From: Flagellimonas oceanensis | GTDB lineage: Bacteria > Bacteroidota > Bacteroidia > Flavobacteriales > Flavobacteriaceae | DNA length: 64,000 nt | NCBI RefSeq assembly: GCF_003992595.1 | Contig: NZ_RZNA01000013.1 | Span: forward strand, 39,413 to 103,412 | Direction: 5' to 3' | Part shown: positions 9,219 through 20,244 of the stretch, in pieces | How the letters are laid out: each line of letters begins with the position of its first letter | How positions within the stretch are numbered: position 1 is the first letter of the stretch | The notes under the pieces: model-generated | Told to the model about the DNA's origin: nothing | Database searches by the model: none | The model's input: the letters and a program-made list of their open reading frames with translations, nothing else | Made by a program: the position numbers and the translations under genes

Positions 9219-11306
9219 TCACCTAAAGTTTTCTCCAAATATTGTTTTTCTTCCTGACTTAACAAAGGGTAAAGTCCCTTAATACGGGCTGTATTTCCTT
9301 CGGATTGTAAAAAGTCGCTCAATATTTCCCTAGACGATTTTCTAAAGTGCCATACGTGATGACTACAGGACTCCACAAGATTTTTCAGGACCGTATCCGT
9401 AAAGCCGCCAATGCTCTTCAAATACTGAAATGCAATCAAGCGGGTCTCAAAGTGATGTACGGATCCCGTGTACCCGCTCAATTCATCAAAATAAACTGCC
9501 TTTAAATCCTTGTTGTACTCAGGAGTAACCAAAGCTAGCGTCAACCAAAGCAATCGAATATTTTTATTGGGGAAACCTATGATTTCATCCGTTTCATTGA
9601 GGTATTTGCTCCGGTTCTGCGGGAAATCCGTCCACAAACGGTATAGAGCAGCTTCTATCGTGGTATAACTTTCATCCTTTAAAAGGCTTTCTGCTTCTAT
9701 TTTAAGTTCCGTAGGGATTTTGTTCTGTGACAGGATAACCGCTTGCCTTGTTTTCACATCTCCAGATTGAAGAATGGAACCTAAAAACCCAGGCGACAAC
9801 TTGATTCCATAATCCAAAACAAGGTTTTCCTTTAATGGACTGGATTTAAATTTTCTCCATTGACGTTTTAAAATCTCCTCTGTTTTATCTGGCTGTTCCG
9901 CTATCTTGTTTTTCAGTTCAAAAAAGGTTTTGATGGATGGATTCTTATCTTGTAAAAACGAAACCACTTGATCATACGGAAAATCAGATTCCTGCAACCA
10001 CAATTGCTCAAAATCTTCAAGGTCGGTATTCGAAACCGCTTCTAATTCCTCCATTAAATTGGGAATGGTCACATTTTTAAAGGCATATTTGTTCAAATAG
10101 TTTTGGAGACCTTTTTTAAAAGCCTTCGCTCCCACCCGCTCTTGCAGCATTACCAAGGCCCAAGCTCCTTTTTCATAAAAAGTAAGGCTACCGGCCCCTG
10201 AATTTCGCAATGCTTCGCCTCCATCATCTCCAGAAAATCGTTGTAAAGCGTTGGCCGTTTCCAACAAATGCCAATAGTAATGATCATCGCCAAAAATATC
10301 CTTTTCGGCCAAGTAAGCGTAAAATGTAGCAAAGCCTTCATGCAACCAATGGTGCTCGCTGCTGGTTTCCGTGACCAAATCGCCAAACCAATGATGGGCC
10401 AGTTCGTGCGCATTGACGTTGACGTAGTTTTTATCAACGAAAGCTGTGGAATCTATCACGTATTGATTCGAAAATATAGTGCAGGTAGTATTCTCCATTC
10501 CCGCGTAGAGGAAATCCTGTACCGGGACCTGTTTATAGTTCTGCCAAGGATAAGGAACGCCGATTTCCGTCTCCAAAAAGTCAAAAATATGCTGAGTATA
10601 TCGGTAAGTTGGCTCTACTTTGGTGAAATCCGTGGGTTCATAGTACAATTCAATGGGAATTCCCGAGGCTGATTCAATAACTTTTTTATTGTAGCCTCCA
10701 ATGGCAAAACCGACCAAATAGCTGCTCATGGGGTTTTTCATGTCAAATTGCCACAAATGTCCCTTTGATTCTGGCAAGGGTTCCTTTTTGATGAGATTCC
10801 CATTGGCAATCACGGTATAATCTTCTTTTAAAAGAATATCAAGATCAAACTCGACCTTTTCGGTCATATCATCAAAACTGGGCAACCAACGGCTTGTGTA
10901 TTTTCCCTGACCCTGCGTCCAAACTTGTTCGTTGTTCCTGACCTCGTCATCCCATCCTAAAAAATATACCGTTTTGTTTTGGTTTAGCTACATAATCCAT
11001 TGAAACGATGTGGTTCTCCCCTTTTTTCATTTCATCTTTGATGGTAATCCTCTTGCCGTTGTAATCGTAATCGATTTTTGCACCATCAAAAGAAACATTC
11101 GAAAAATCCAGGTTCACGGCATCCAAAAAAATGGAATCCACATCCTGAATCACTTTAAACTCATAAGCAACGGTACCTTTGATACGGTTTTCGGCAGGTG
11201 TGGGTTCAATCAAAACATTGGCATGCACAAAGTCTACTTTATCCTGAATTTGGGCTGACAGGAACTGTACAAACAAGAAAAATATAAGTGTGGGGCTCAG
11301 CTTCAT
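9215..11306 (-). pseudogene. M1 family metallopeptidase (aminopeptidase N type), interrupted by a frameshift
   Basis: The two parts together make a near-complete M1 aminopeptidase. The first reads from 11306 with a signal peptide (LIFFLFVQFLSAQ) through the N-terminal beta domain to a stop after FFRMG at 10947. The second frame resumes at once with …FLGWDDEVRNNEQ and continues to 9215. It carries the exopeptidase motif GMENT, the zinc motif HELAHHWFG and a downstream zinc-ligand Glu in LHEGFATF. The break lies at a run of six T about 10962 (coding strand). Removing one T joins the frames. It could be a sequencing or homopolymer error, a recent mutation, or a +1 recoding site. The downstream frame remains open and conserved in all key residues, which argues that the damage is recent or artefactual. 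Confidence 0.85.
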
Positions 11307-11352
11307 ACCATCATCTTATCAAAAGTCCTTCCAAATTACATATTTTAGTTCG

Positions 11353-13485
11353 ATGAATCCCAATTTTCTACAAACTCCCATAGCATATTTAAAAGGTGTT
11401 GGCCCAAATCGGGCCGATGCACTAAAGGCCGAATTGGGCATTGAGACCTTTAGGGACCTGCTACATCTGTTCCCAAATCGCTATTTGGATAGGACCAGTT
11501 ATTACAAAATCAATCAACTGCAACCTAGCGGCGCTGATGTGCAGGTAGTTGGGAAAATTGTCCATATAAAAACCGTAGAGCAAAAACGGGGAAAGCGATT
11601 GGTGGCCACTTTTATGGATGAAACAGGACAAATGGACCTGGTTTGGTTCCGAGGGCACAAATGGATCAAGGAAAATTTAAAATTAAACGAACCCTACGTG
11701 GTTTTTGGGCGGGTAAATAAATACGGAAGCAGCTATTCGATGCCCCATCCCGAAATGGAAACCTTGCAAAAGCATCAACAAGGATTAAAAATGGTGATGC
11801 AGCCCATCTACCCTTCTACAGAAAAATTGAGTAATAAAGGCATCACGAATCGGGTGATTGGTAAAATGATCCAACAATTGTTCTTGGAATGTCAAGGCAA
11901 GTTTCCAGAATCGTTATCGCCCACCATTTTGGAGGAACTGAAATTGATTTCGAAGAGTTCCGCGCTGTTCAATATTCATTTTCCGAAGAATCAGGAATTG
12001 TTGGCCAAGGCACAGTTCCGCTTAAAGTTTGAGGAGTTATTTTTTGTGCAATTACGATTAATATCCCAAAATTTACAGCGGAAGCAAAAAATCAAAGGGA
12101 TGCCCTTTGAGGCCGTAGGCGAAAAGTTTACCGAATTCTTTGAAAACCACTTGCCTTTTGATTTGACCAAAGCGCAAAAACGCGTAATTAAGGAAATCCG
12201 CAACGATTTGGGGAGCAATGCCCAAATGAACCGACTTTTACAGGGTGATGTGGGTTCAGGAAAAACCATTGTCGCATTGATGTGCATGTTATTGGCGATT
12301 GACAATGGTTTTCAAGCCTGCTTGATGGCCCCAACAGAGATTTTAGCGACACAACACTACAACGGACTCAAAGAACTGTTGGAAAACATGGACGTTAAAA
12401 TTGCCTTATTGACGGGCTCTACCAAAAAATCCGAACGCACTTTGCTTCACAATCAACTGGAAAATGGCAATTTGAACATATTAGTGGGCACCCACGCGGT
12501 TTTGGAGGACAAAGTCCAGTTCAAAAATCTTGGTTTGGCCATTGTGGATGAACAACACCGTTTTGGTGTGGCGCAACGGTCTAAATTGTGGAAAAAAGGA
12601 AGCCCTAATTCATCCGAGGATGGAGGGGCCATACCCCCCCATATTTTAGTAATGACAGCGACCCCCATTCCCAGAACTTTAGCAATGAGTCTTTATGGGG
12701 ATTTGGATATCTCTGTTATAGATGAACTCCCGCCAGGCCGAAAACCAATCAAAACAGTACATCGTTTTGACAGTAACCGATTAAAGGTGTTTGGTTTCAT
12801 CAAAGATGAAATCAAAAAAGGACGTCAAATTTATATTGTATATCCACTGATTCAAGAATCCGAAGCTTTGGATTACAAAGACTTGATGGATGGCTATGAA
12901 AGCATTGTACGTGATTTTCCGCAGCCCGAGTATCAGATTTCAATTGTTCATGGCAAAATGAAGCCTGCCGACAAAGACTACGAAATGGAACGCTTTGTTA
13001 AAGGTGAAACCCAGATTATGATTGCCACTACGGTAATCGAGGTTGGCGTAAACGTACCCAATGCCTCCGTGATGATCATTGAGAGTGCCGAGCGCTTCGG
13101 TCTTTCCCAATTACATCAACTTCGTGGTCGTGTGGGCCGAGGCGCGGAACAAAGCTTTTGTATTTTAATGACAGGCCACAAGCTTTCCGAGGATTCCAAA
13201 ACCCGATTACAAACCATGGTCCGCACCAACGATGGTTTTGAGATTGCGGAGGTAGACCTTAAACTACGTGGGCCAGGCGATTTGATGGGCACGCAACAAA
13301 GTGGTATGCTGAATCTTAAGATTGCTGATATTGTAAAGGACAACCAAATCCTGAAAACAGCTCGTTACCATGCCATCCAATTGCTGAAAGACGACCCAAG
13401 ATTGGAAAAAGCAGAAAATGCACCTATTTTAAATGCCTATTCCAAAATGATGGCCAACAAAACCATTTGGAATTATATTAGTTAA
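11353..13485 (+). CDS. recG: ATP-dependent DNA helicase RecG
   Basis: RecG remodels stalled replication forks and branch-migrates Holliday junctions. The product of about 710 residues has an N-terminal wedge/OB domain (GKIVHIKTVEQKRGKR…, FMDETGQMDLVWFRG), Walker A GDVGSGKT, DEQH box (VDEQHRFGV), MTATPIPRT and the C-terminal helicase lobe with QLRGRVGRG. An upstream in-frame start 63 bp earlier exists. I chose the ATG at 11353 because family members begin just before the QTPIAYLKGVGPNRADAL segment and the upstream extension shares no family features. It is divergent from the M1 peptidase gene. Confidence 0.95.
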   Translation: MNPNFLQTPIAYLKGVGPNRADALKAELGIETFRDLLHLFPNRYLDRTSYYKINQLQPSGADVQVVGKIVHIKTVEQKRGKRLVATFMDETGQMDLVWFRGHKWIKENLKLNEPYVVFGRVNKYGSSYSMPHPEMETLQKHQQGLKMVMQPIYPSTEKLSNKGITNRVIGKMIQQLFLECQGKFPESLSPTILEELKLISKSSALFNIHFPKNQELLAKAQFRLKFEELFFVQLRLISQNLQRKQKIKGMPFEAVGEKFTEFFENHLPFDLTKAQKRVIKEIRNDLGSNAQMNRLLQGDVGSGKTIVALMCMLLAIDNGFQACLMAPTEILATQHYNGLKELLENMDVKIALLTGSTKKSERTLLHNQLENGNLNILVGTHAVLEDKVQFKNLGLAIVDEQHRFGVAQRSKLWKKGSPNSSEDGGAIPPHILVMTATPIPRTLAMSLYGDLDISVIDELPPGRKPIKTVHRFDSNRLKVFGFIKDEIKKGRQIYIVYPLIQESEALDYKDLMDGYESIVRDFPQPEYQISIVHGKMKPADKDYEMERFVKGETQIMIATTVIEVGVNVPNASVMIIESAERFGLSQLHQLRGRVGRGAEQSFCILMTGHKLSEDSKTRLQTMVRTNDGFEIAEVDLKLRGPGDLMGTQQSGMLNLKIADIVKDNQILKTARYHAIQLLKDDPRLEKAENAPILNAYSKMMANKTIWNYIS

Positions 13486-13500
13486 CATCGATTAGGTTTG
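13467..13500 (+). promoter_or_regulatory. candidate promoter upstream of the leu operon leader region
   Basis: A TTG at 13467-13469 lies 23 bp before TAGGTTTG at 13493-13500. This fits the Bacteroidota sigma-factor pattern of TTG, 17-23 bp, TANNTTTG. A second -7-like box, TAACTTTG at 13651-13658, sits closer to leuC but has no matching TTG. If the first is used, the transcript includes the short frame at 13511-13561. Confidence 0.4.
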
Positions 13501-13510
13501 TAATTGGAAG

Positions 13511-13561
13511 ATGAAGCAATTCTCTACACTTCTTTGTTACAAATTGAAAATCAACCCTTAA
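13511..13561 (+). CDS. possible leucine leader peptide (16 codons)
   Basis: A short frame MKQFSTLLCYKLKINP starts 10 bp after a candidate -7 box and ends 123 bp before leuC. It holds three Leu codons, two of them adjacent. Downstream is a small hairpin (AACCGA, loop AAA, TCGGTT at 13622-13636) followed by TTAC rather than a long T run. An upstream CGGTT at 13597-13601 could compete for the 5' arm. The layout recalls attenuation but each element is weak, so this is a tentative call. Confidence 0.25.
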   Translation: MKQFSTLLCYKLKINP

Positions 13562-13684
13562 GATTTGTTAACTTTAAAAACAACCCATTGAAATTGCGGT
13601 TGAACATCGTAATTTTACCAGAACCGAAAATCGGTTTTACACACAAATTTTAACTTTGTAGGCTTACAAATTATTGAAGACACA

Positions 13685-15097
13685 ATGAGCAAGACACTTT
13701 TTGATAAAGTTTGGGATTCACACGTGGTGAAGCATATTGAGAACGGTCCGGATGTACTTTTTATTGACAGGCATTTGGTTCACGAAGTAACGAGTCCCGT
13801 AGCTTTTTTAGGATTAAAGAACAGAGGTATAAAAGTATTGTATCCAGAACGCACCTTTGCGACCGCGGACCACAATACCCCAACCAGAAATCAACACTTG
13901 CCGGTAAAGGACCCCTTGTCCGCAAATCAGTTAAAGGCTTTGGAAGAAAACGCCAACGCGCACAACATACCTTATTGGGGACTTGGACATAAGAAAAACG
14001 GAATTGTACACGTAATTGGCCCGGAAAATGGAATTACAGTACCCGGAGCCACTATTGTTTGCGGGGATTCACACACTTCCACGCACGGAGCCTTTGGTGC
14101 TATCGCTTTTGGTATCGGAACAAGTGAGGTAGAAATGGTGCTTTCCACACAATGCATCATGCAGCCCAAACCCAAAAGTTTGCGCATTAATGTGAATGGG
14201 GAATTAAGCGAAGCTGTTACACCCAAAGATGTAGCGCTCTTCATCATTTCCAAATTGTCCACTTCCGGTGCAACCGGCTATTTTGCAGAATATGCAGGTG
14301 ATGTCTTCAAAAATATGTCCATGGAAGGTCGTATGACGGTTTGTAATCTTAGTATCGAAATGGGTGCCCGTGGCGGTATGATTGCTCCTGATGAAACCAC
14401 ATTTGAATATATAAAAGGAAGGGAATACACGCCAAAAGGTAAGGATTGGGATGCTGCCATGGAATACTGGAGTACTCTTTATTCTGATGATGATGCTGAG
14501 TTTGACAAAGAAGTGACTTTTGATGCCAGCGAGATAGAACCTATGATCACTTTCGGTACCAACCCTGGAATGGGCATCGGTATTAGCAAGGATATTCCTT
14601 TGGCTGAAACTATTGATGGTTCTCCTGCTACTTACAAGAAATCCTTGGAATATATGGACTACAGCGAAGGCGAGGCCATGGTAGGCAAACCTATCGATTT
14701 TGTGTTCCTCGGAAGCTGTACCAATGGTAGAATTGAAGATTTTAGGGCTTTCGCTTCCATCATCAAAGGAAGAAAAAAAGCGGACAACGTGACCGCTTGG
14801 TTGGTTCCCGGTTCACACAAAGTGGAAGAGGCTATCAAGGAAGAGGGCATCTTGGATATTTTGACCGATGCTGGTTTTGAATTGAGGGAACCTGGCTGTT
14901 CTGCTTGTTTGGCGATGAACGATGATAAAATTCCAGCTGGAAAATATGCGGTAAGTACTTCTAACAGAAACTTTGAGGGACGACAAGGGCCAGGAGCTCG
15001 TACCCTATTGGCAAGTCCTTTAGTGGCTGCAGCAGCAGCTGTTACCGGTAAGGTGACCGACCCAAGGGAATTAATGCACGAAGAAGTTTTGGCATAA
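13685..15097 (+). CDS. leuC: 3-isopropylmalate dehydratase large subunit
   Basis: LeuC with LeuD isomerises 2-isopropylmalate to 3-isopropylmalate in leucine synthesis. The 470-residue protein is a full aconitase-type subunit. The three 4Fe-4S cysteines are visible in FLGSCTNGR and GCSACLAMN, and the [13 protein letters not shown] motif binds substrate and cluster. It is the first structural gene of leuC-leuD-leuA-leuB, with leuD 74 bp downstream. The start follows normal family length. Confidence 0.97.
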   Translation: MSKTLFDKVWDSHVVKHIENGPDVLFIDRHLVHEVTSPVAFLGLKNRGIKVLYPERTFATADHNTPTRNQHLPVKDPLSANQLKALEENANAHNIPYWGLGHKKNGIVHVIGPENGITVPGATIVCGDSHTSTHGAFGAIAFGIGTSEVEMVLSTQCIMQPKPKSLRINVNGELSEAVTPKDVALFIISKLSTSGATGYFAEYAGDVFKNMSMEGRMTVCNLSIEMGARGGMIAPDETTFEYIKGREYTPKGKDWDAAMEYWSTLYSDDDAEFDKEVTFDASEIEPMITFGTNPGMGIGISKDIPLAETIDGSPATYKKSLEYMDYSEGEAMVGKPIDFVFLGSCTNGRIEDFRAFASIIKGRKKADNVTAWLVPGSHKVEEAIKEEGILDILTDAGFELREPGCSACLAMNDDKIPAGKYAVSTSNRNFEGRQGPGARTLLASPLVAAAAAVTGKVTDPRELMHEEVLA

Positions 15098-15171
15098 TAA
15101 TATACAATAAACTATTAGCAATGAGTGGCTTATTGTTAATTGAACATTGATAACTGATAATTGAAAGAAAA

Positions 15172-15768
15172 ATGGCTTACGATAAATTCAACATACTAAC
15201 AAGTTCAGCGGTACCATTGCCCATAGAAAATGTGGATACCGACCAAATCATTCCGGCACGATTCCTAAAAGCTACTGAACGTAAAGGATTCGGGGACAAT
15301 TTGTTCCGTGACTGGAGATATAATTCCGATGGCACGCCAAAAGAGCAATTTGTACTGAACAACCCCATCTACTCTGGAAAAATATTGGTGGGAGGCAAAA
15401 ACTTCGGTTCAGGTTCTTCCCGAGAGCATGCAGCTTGGGCTGTGTACGACTATGGCTTCCGCTGTGTGGTATCCAGTTTTTTTGCAGATATCTTTAGAGG
15501 CAACTGCTTGAACATCGGTGTACTTCCCGTTCAGGTAAGTCCAGAGTTCTTGAACAAAATCTTTAAGGCTATTGAAGCTGACCCAAAAACGGAATTGGAA
15601 GTCAATCTACCGGAACAAAAGATTACCATTTTGGCAACAGGTGAGAGTGAAAGCTTTGACATCAACGATTATAAAAAACAGAATATGCTCAATGGCTTTG
15701 ACGATATCGACTATTTGTTGAACATCCAGAAAGACATTGAGAAATACGCTGAAAGCACGCCTTTGTAA
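15172..15768 (+). CDS. leuD: 3-isopropylmalate dehydratase small subunit
   Basis: This is the 198-residue swivel-domain partner of LeuC. Diagnostic segments are [13 protein letters not shown] near the N-terminus and the [14 protein letters not shown] substrate loop. Its length matches the LeuD1 type of bacterial enzymes. It sits between leuC and the synthase gene on the same strand and is presumably co-translated to give the heterodimer. Confidence 0.97.
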   Translation: MAYDKFNILTSSAVPLPIENVDTDQIIPARFLKATERKGFGDNLFRDWRYNSDGTPKEQFVLNNPIYSGKILVGGKNFGSGSSREHAAWAVYDYGFRCVVSSFFADIFRGNCLNIGVLPVQVSPEFLNKIFKAIEADPKTELEVNLPEQKITILATGESESFDINDYKKQNMLNGFDDIDYLLNIQKDIEKYAESTPL

Positions 15769-15798
15769 TTGATTGCCCAGACACTACGGCACTAAAAA

Positions 15799-17316
15799 AT
15801 GAAAACACGCACCATAGAAATTATGGACACCACCCTACGGGATGGTGAACAAACCTCTGGGGTTTCTTTTTCGGCTTCCGAAAAACTTACCTTGGCCAAA
15901 CTGCTGCTGGAAGAACTCAAGGTAGACCGTATTGAAGTGGCTTCTGCCCGCGTTTCCGAAGGAGAACTGCTGGCGGTTAAAAACATTACCGATTGGGCGG
16001 CAGCGGAAGGCTATATTTCCAAGGTGGAGGTTTTGACCTTTGTGGATAAAGGGGTATCCCTAAAATGGATGCAAGAAGCTGGTGCAAAAGTGCAGAACCT
16101 GCTTACCAAAGGTTCCTTAAATCATTTAACCCATCAACTTAAAAAGACTCCAGAGCAGCATTTTGCGGAAATTGAAAATGTAGTTTCCGAAGCTCAAAAG
16201 CTCGGAATTGAAACCAATGTTTATTTGGAGGATTGGAGCAATGGGATGCGCAATTCCAAAGACTACGTTTTTCAGTTTTTGGATTTCTTGACCCAACAGC
16301 CCATAAAGCGAATTCTGCTTCCAGATACCTTGGGCGTGTTGACGCATACGGAAACGGGAGAATTTATCAAGGAAATCATTGAAAGGTATCCAAGCAACCA
16401 TTTTGATTTTCACGGACACAACGATTATGATTTGAGCGTAGCGAACGTAATGGAAGCACTAAAAGCTGGCGCCCACGGATTGCATCTTACCGTTAATGGC
16501 ATGGGTGAACGAGCCGGTAACGCACCTTTGGCCAGTGCCGTGGCGGTAATCAACGATTTTTTACCTGAAATTAAGATTGGTGTAAAAGAATCATCCCTAT
16601 ACAAAGTAAGTAAATTGGTGTCAGCCTTTACTGGTTTCAGCATACCTGACAACAAACCCATTGTCGGCGATAATGTATTCACACAAACAGCTGGAATACA
16701 TGCAGATGGAGACAGCAAAAAGAATCTTTACTTTAACGACTTATTACCCGAACGTTTTGGTAGGAAACGTAAATATGCCCTAGGTAAAACATCAGGAAAA
16801 GCAAACATTCAAAAGAACCTTCAAGAGCTTGGATTGACCTTGAACGATGACGAACTGAAAAAAGTCACGGAGCGAATCATTGAGCTTGGCGACAAAAAAG
16901 AACGTGTTACAAAAGACGACTTGCCTTACATCATTTCGGATGTTCTGGACAGCAACCTTCATCAACAAAAGGTTTTTGTGAAATCGTATGTGCTGACACA
17001 TTCCAAAGGACTGAAGCCCTCCACTACTCTTTCCATTGAAATTGAAGGAAAGACCTACGAAGAAAATGCTCAAGGAGATGGGCAGTTCGACGCTTTTATC
17101 ACAGCATTGAAAAAAGTGTACAAAAAAGAGGGTCGGGAATTGCCAAAATTGGTGGATTATGCAGTTCGCATACCTCCTGGCAGTAATTCCGATGCACTCT
17201 GCGAGACCGTCATCACTTGGCAGACCAAAGAAAAAGACTTTACTACCCGTGGGCTCGATTCAGACCAAACGGTATCCGCCATTAAAGCCACGGAAAAAAT
17301 GCTTAATCTGGTTTGA
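15799..17316 (+). CDS. leuA: alpha-isopropylmalate synthase family protein (LeuA-type, divergent)
   Basis: The 505-residue protein has the HMGL-like TIM barrel with DTTLRDGEQTSG at residues 10-21 and the metal-binding HGHND motif. A NGMGERAGNAPL loop and a C-terminal LeuA dimerisation/regulatory domain (about residues 390-505) follow. By position in leuCD-x-leuB it should make 2-isopropylmalate from 2-ketoisovalerate and acetyl-CoA, the first committed step to leucine. The barrel sequence (SFSASEKLTLAKLLLEEL, VASARVSEGE, FHGHNDYDLSVAN) departs from classic LeuA and approaches the citramalate/homocitrate-synthase style. An alternative acceptor keto acid such as pyruvate is therefore possible. 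ilvA is also present, so citramalate is not required for isoleucine. Confidence 0.82.
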   Translation: MKTRTIEIMDTTLRDGEQTSGVSFSASEKLTLAKLLLEELKVDRIEVASARVSEGELLAVKNITDWAAAEGYISKVEVLTFVDKGVSLKWMQEAGAKVQNLLTKGSLNHLTHQLKKTPEQHFAEIENVVSEAQKLGIETNVYLEDWSNGMRNSKDYVFQFLDFLTQQPIKRILLPDTLGVLTHTETGEFIKEIIERYPSNHFDFHGHNDYDLSVANVMEALKAGAHGLHLTVNGMGERAGNAPLASAVAVINDFLPEIKIGVKESSLYKVSKLVSAFTGFSIPDNKPIVGDNVFTQTAGIHADGDSKKNLYFNDLLPERFGRKRKYALGKTSGKANIQKNLQELGLTLNDDELKKVTERIIELGDKKERVTKDDLPYIISDVLDSNLHQQKVFVKSYVLTHSKGLKPSTTLSIEIEGKTYEENAQGDGQFDAFITALKKVYKKEGRELPKLVDYAVRIPPGSNSDALCETVITWQTKEKDFTTRGLDSDQTVSAIKATEKMLNLV

Positions 17317-17362
17317 CACTAAAAACCATGAACTATCAACGATAAACGAATAACTAGAAGAA

Positions 17363-18421
17363 ATGAAACTAAACATAGCGCTCTTGGCCGGAGATGGAAT
17401 TGGCCCCGAAGTAATTGATCAAGCCGTAAAAGTATCCGATGCCGTAGCCGAAAAGTTCGGTCACGAAATAAGCTGGACCCCTGCCCTAACCGGTGCCGCT
17501 GCGATTGATGCCGTTGGCGAACCTTACCCGGACGAAACCCACGAAGCCTGTGTTGCTGCCGATGCCGTTCTTTTTGGAGCCATCGGTCATCCACGATTTG
17601 ACAACGACCCATCTGCCAAGGTACGTCCTGAGCAAGGCTTGTTGAAGATGCGTCAAAAATTGGGATTGTTCGCCAATGTTCGACCCACCTTTACTTTCCC
17701 ATCATTGATTGAAAAATCTCCATTGAAAAAAGAGCGGATTGAGGGAACTGACCTTGTCTTTCTTCGCGAACTGACCGGAGGCATCTACTTTGGAAAACGA
17801 GGTCGTGAGGACAACGATAATACAGCTTACGACACTTGTACTTATACACGAGCCGAAGTGGAGCGTTTGGCAAAAAAAGGTTTTGAAATGGCCATGCAAC
17901 GTTCCAAAAAGCTTTGTTGCGTGGACAAGGCCAACGTTTTGGAAACTTCGCGTTTATGGAGGGAAACCGTTCAAAAACTGGAAAAAGACTATCCCGAAGT
18001 GGAAGTGTCCTATGAATTTGTGGATGCCGTGGCGATGCGTTTGGTGCAATGGCCAAGTGCTTACGATGTTTTGATTACAGAAAACCTATTCGGCGATATC
18101 TTAACAGATGAAGCTTCCGTAATTTCAGGGTCTATGGGATTGATGCCGTCCGCTTCATTGGGCGAAGAGACCTCTTTGTTCGAGCCCATTCACGGTTCTT
18201 ACCCACAAGCTGCTGGAAAAGACATTGCCAACCCATTGGCGACCGTTTTATCTGCCGCAATGATGTTTGAAACCGCATTTGGTCTCAAGGATGAAGCCGA
18301 AGCGATTCGCGAGGTAGTGAACAATTCATTGGCCGAAGGTGTGGTGACCGAAGATCTTGCCGATGGCGGAAAAGCATACAAAACCAGTGAGGTTGGGAAC
18401 TGGTTGGCCGAAAATATTTAA
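17363..18421 (+). CDS. leuB: 3-isopropylmalate dehydrogenase
   Basis: LeuB oxidatively decarboxylates 3-isopropylmalate to 2-ketoisocaproate with NAD+. The 352-residue length is typical. Visible features are the N-terminal [11 protein letters not shown], the substrate loop [12 protein letters not shown], the catalytic Lys/Tyr region ([12 protein letters not shown]) and the nucleotide-binding [14 protein letters not shown] segment. It is the last gene of the leu operon and is followed 27 bp later by a strong hairpin terminator. Confidence 0.97.
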   Translation: MKLNIALLAGDGIGPEVIDQAVKVSDAVAEKFGHEISWTPALTGAAAIDAVGEPYPDETHEACVAADAVLFGAIGHPRFDNDPSAKVRPEQGLLKMRQKLGLFANVRPTFTFPSLIEKSPLKKERIEGTDLVFLRELTGGIYFGKRGREDNDNTAYDTCTYTRAEVERLAKKGFEMAMQRSKKLCCVDKANVLETSRLWRETVQKLEKDYPEVEVSYEFVDAVAMRLVQWPSAYDVLITENLFGDILTDEASVISGSMGLMPSASLGEETSLFEPIHGSYPQAAGKDIANPLATVLSAAMMFETAFGLKDEAEAIREVVNNSLAEGVVTEDLADGGKAYKTSEVGNWLAENI

Positions 18422-18447
18422 TCAACCCCCACATAAAAACCAAAAAG

Positions 18448-18480
18448 AAAGCCCCGAATTTCGGGGCTTTTTATTTTTTA
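18448..18480. terminator. bidirectional intrinsic terminator between leuB and the aldehyde dehydrogenase gene
   Basis: A perfect 10-bp stem (AAAGCCCCGA / TCGGGGCTTT) with a 3-nt loop is flanked by A residues on one side and a T-rich run on the other. It can therefore end transcription of both convergent units, leuCDAB (plus) and gapN (minus). Confidence 0.9.
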
Positions 18481-18493
18481 AACGTTTTTCAGC

Positions 18494-20086
18494 TTACAAA
18501 ATGTAGTCCGTACTCAAAAAGTTGCTCACCTTAGCCTCCATCAATTGCTCCACCGTTTGAACGTTCAAATTGTTATCCTTAAACGCTACAAAGGTTCGTA
18601 TAGAGAACGAACGCAATGCATCATGCACGCTTAATGTAGACTGAGCCGAATCTTTTCTTCCCGTAAATGGATACACATCCGGTCCACGCTGGCACGAGCT
18701 GTTCAGGTTCACACGGCACACCAAGTTCGCCAAAGTGTCTATAAGCGGCGAAAGGGTATACACATCCTTACCGAACAAACTTACCTGCTGCCCGTAGTTG
18801 GATTCCGCCATATCATCTAAAGGCTCTTCAATATCCTGAAAAGAGAGCACAGGAATTATCGGCCCGAACTGTTCTTCTTGATACACTCGCATATCCTTGG
18901 TTACAGGATAAAGCACTGCTGGCCAGATATAATTATCGAAATGTTTTCCTCCTTTTTTGTTGATGATTTTGGCACCTTTTGCCAAGGCGTCATCCAACAA
19001 CTCCTGAATGTATTCGGGCTTGTCAGGTTCAGGAAGCGGCGTCAGATTCACACCATCATCCCAAGGATTACCGAATTTTAGTCCATCCACTTTCTCGGCA
19101 AAGCGTTTCAGGAAATCATCTTTCACTTCGTCATGTACATAAACCACTTTTAAAGCGGTACAGCGCTGCCCATTAAAGGACAACGTACCCGAAATACACT
19201 CGTTGATGGTCAAATCCAACTCGGCATCAGGAAGAACAATGGCCGGATTCTTTGCCTCCAAGCCCAAAACCAATCGCAATCTGTTGCTTTTGGGATGCTG
19301 CTCTTGTAAAGCATTCGCCGACTTACTGTTTCCTATCAAAGCCAAAACATCCACCTTACCTGTCTGCATTATTGGTGCCGCCACGGCTCTTCCGCGACCG
19401 AAAAGTATATTTACAACTCCTTTTGGAAAACTACTCTGAAAAGCCTCCAAAAGCGGCGTAATAAGTAAAACTCCATGCTTAGCTGGTTTAAATATGGTGG
19501 TATTCCCCATAATAATGGCGGGAATCAACAAGGCAAAGGTTTCGTTCAATGGGTAATTATAAGGCCCAAGGCACAAAACGACCCCAAGTGGACCTCTTCG
19601 AATATGCGCATATACTCCATCATGTTTCTCAAACTTGGCACTATCGCGGTCCAACTTCTTGTAATCTTCAATGGTATCATAAATGTACTCTACGGTACGA
19701 TCAAACTCCTTGTACGAATCCGGTTTGGATTTCCCTATCTCCCACATCAAAAGCTTTACGACTTGTTCGCGCTTTTGCTCCATTTTCTTCACGAAGGATT
19801 CCATGCACTCCACACGATCCTTGACCTTCATCGTAGGCCAGAGCCCCTGTCCTTTATCATATGCCGCTAAAGCCGAGTCCAAGGCCTCCAAAGCTTCCGT
19901 CTCGCCCATATCGGGTACACTTCCCAAAGTAGTTGGAGCATACTCTTCCGTGGAGGATATCGTGGAAATCACAGGACTGGTATCGCCATCCCATTTCCGT
20001 AGTTCTCCATTGACCAAATATGTTTTTTGATGAATCTCTTCTTTAATCTGAAAAGCTTCCGGTATTGCCGTTGTAGTTGTTGCCAT
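18494..20086 (-). CDS. gapN: NADP-dependent glyceraldehyde-3-phosphate dehydrogenase-like aldehyde dehydrogenase
   Basis: This is an aldehyde dehydrogenase superfamily enzyme of about 530 residues. The catalytic Cys is in [10 protein letters not shown], the cofactor loop is GPYNYPLNE and the active-site Glu lies in [14 protein letters not shown]. These sequences match the non-phosphorylating GapN/ALDH11 group, which oxidises glyceraldehyde-3-phosphate to 3-phosphoglycerate and makes NADPH. A longer frame begins 72 bp upstream. I chose the ATG at 20086 because the extension is hydrophobic and unlike the family, and family members begin near the [19 protein letters not shown] segment. It is monocistronic, convergent to leuB. 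Confidence 0.82.
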   Translation of the reverse strand: MATTTTAIPEAFQIKEEIHQKTYLVNGELRKWDGDTSPVISTISSTEEYAPTTLGSVPDMGETEALEALDSALAAYDKGQGLWPTMKVKDRVECMESFVKKMEQKREQVVKLLMWEIGKSKPDSYKEFDRTVEYIYDTIEDYKKLDRDSAKFEKHDGVYAHIRRGPLGVVLCLGPYNYPLNETFALLIPAIIMGNTTIFKPAKHGVLLITPLLEAFQSSFPKGVVNILFGRGRAVAAPIMQTGKVDVLALIGNSKSANALQEQHPKSNRLRLVLGLEAKNPAIVLPDAELDLTINECISGTLSFNGQRCTALKVVYVHDEVKDDFLKRFAEKVDGLKFGNPWDDGVNLTPLPEPDKPEYIQELLDDALAKGAKIINKKGGKHFDNYIWPAVLYPVTKDMRVYQEEQFGPIIPVLSFQDIEEPLDDMAESNYGQQVSLFGKDVYTLSPLIDTLANLVCRVNLNSSCQRGPDVYPFTGRKDSAQSTLSVHDALRSFSIRTFVAFKDNNLNVQTVEQLMEAKVSNFLSTDYIL

Positions 20087-20244
20087 TAGTTGTTGTTTTA
20101 CTTTGATTAGTGTTGTTAAATGGTCACCAGTGTTACACAAAGCTAACACAAAAACCATTGAAAATCACGTTGTTTTTACGCAAACGCTTTCGGTAGATCA
20201 AAAATCAAACTCTTTCATAAAGATGCCTGAAAATGTTGGAGCCA

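Noticed and set aside
10940..10985. A programmed -1 frameshift at the T6 run of the M1 peptidase
   Set aside because: The downstream frame is +1 relative to the upstream frame. A -1 slip would hit TAG at once, so the classic slippery mechanism does not fit.
20086..20158. Longer N-terminus for the GapN-like protein
   Set aside because: The additional 24 residues ([11 protein letters not shown]…) do not resemble the family and the internal ATG gives the usual start.
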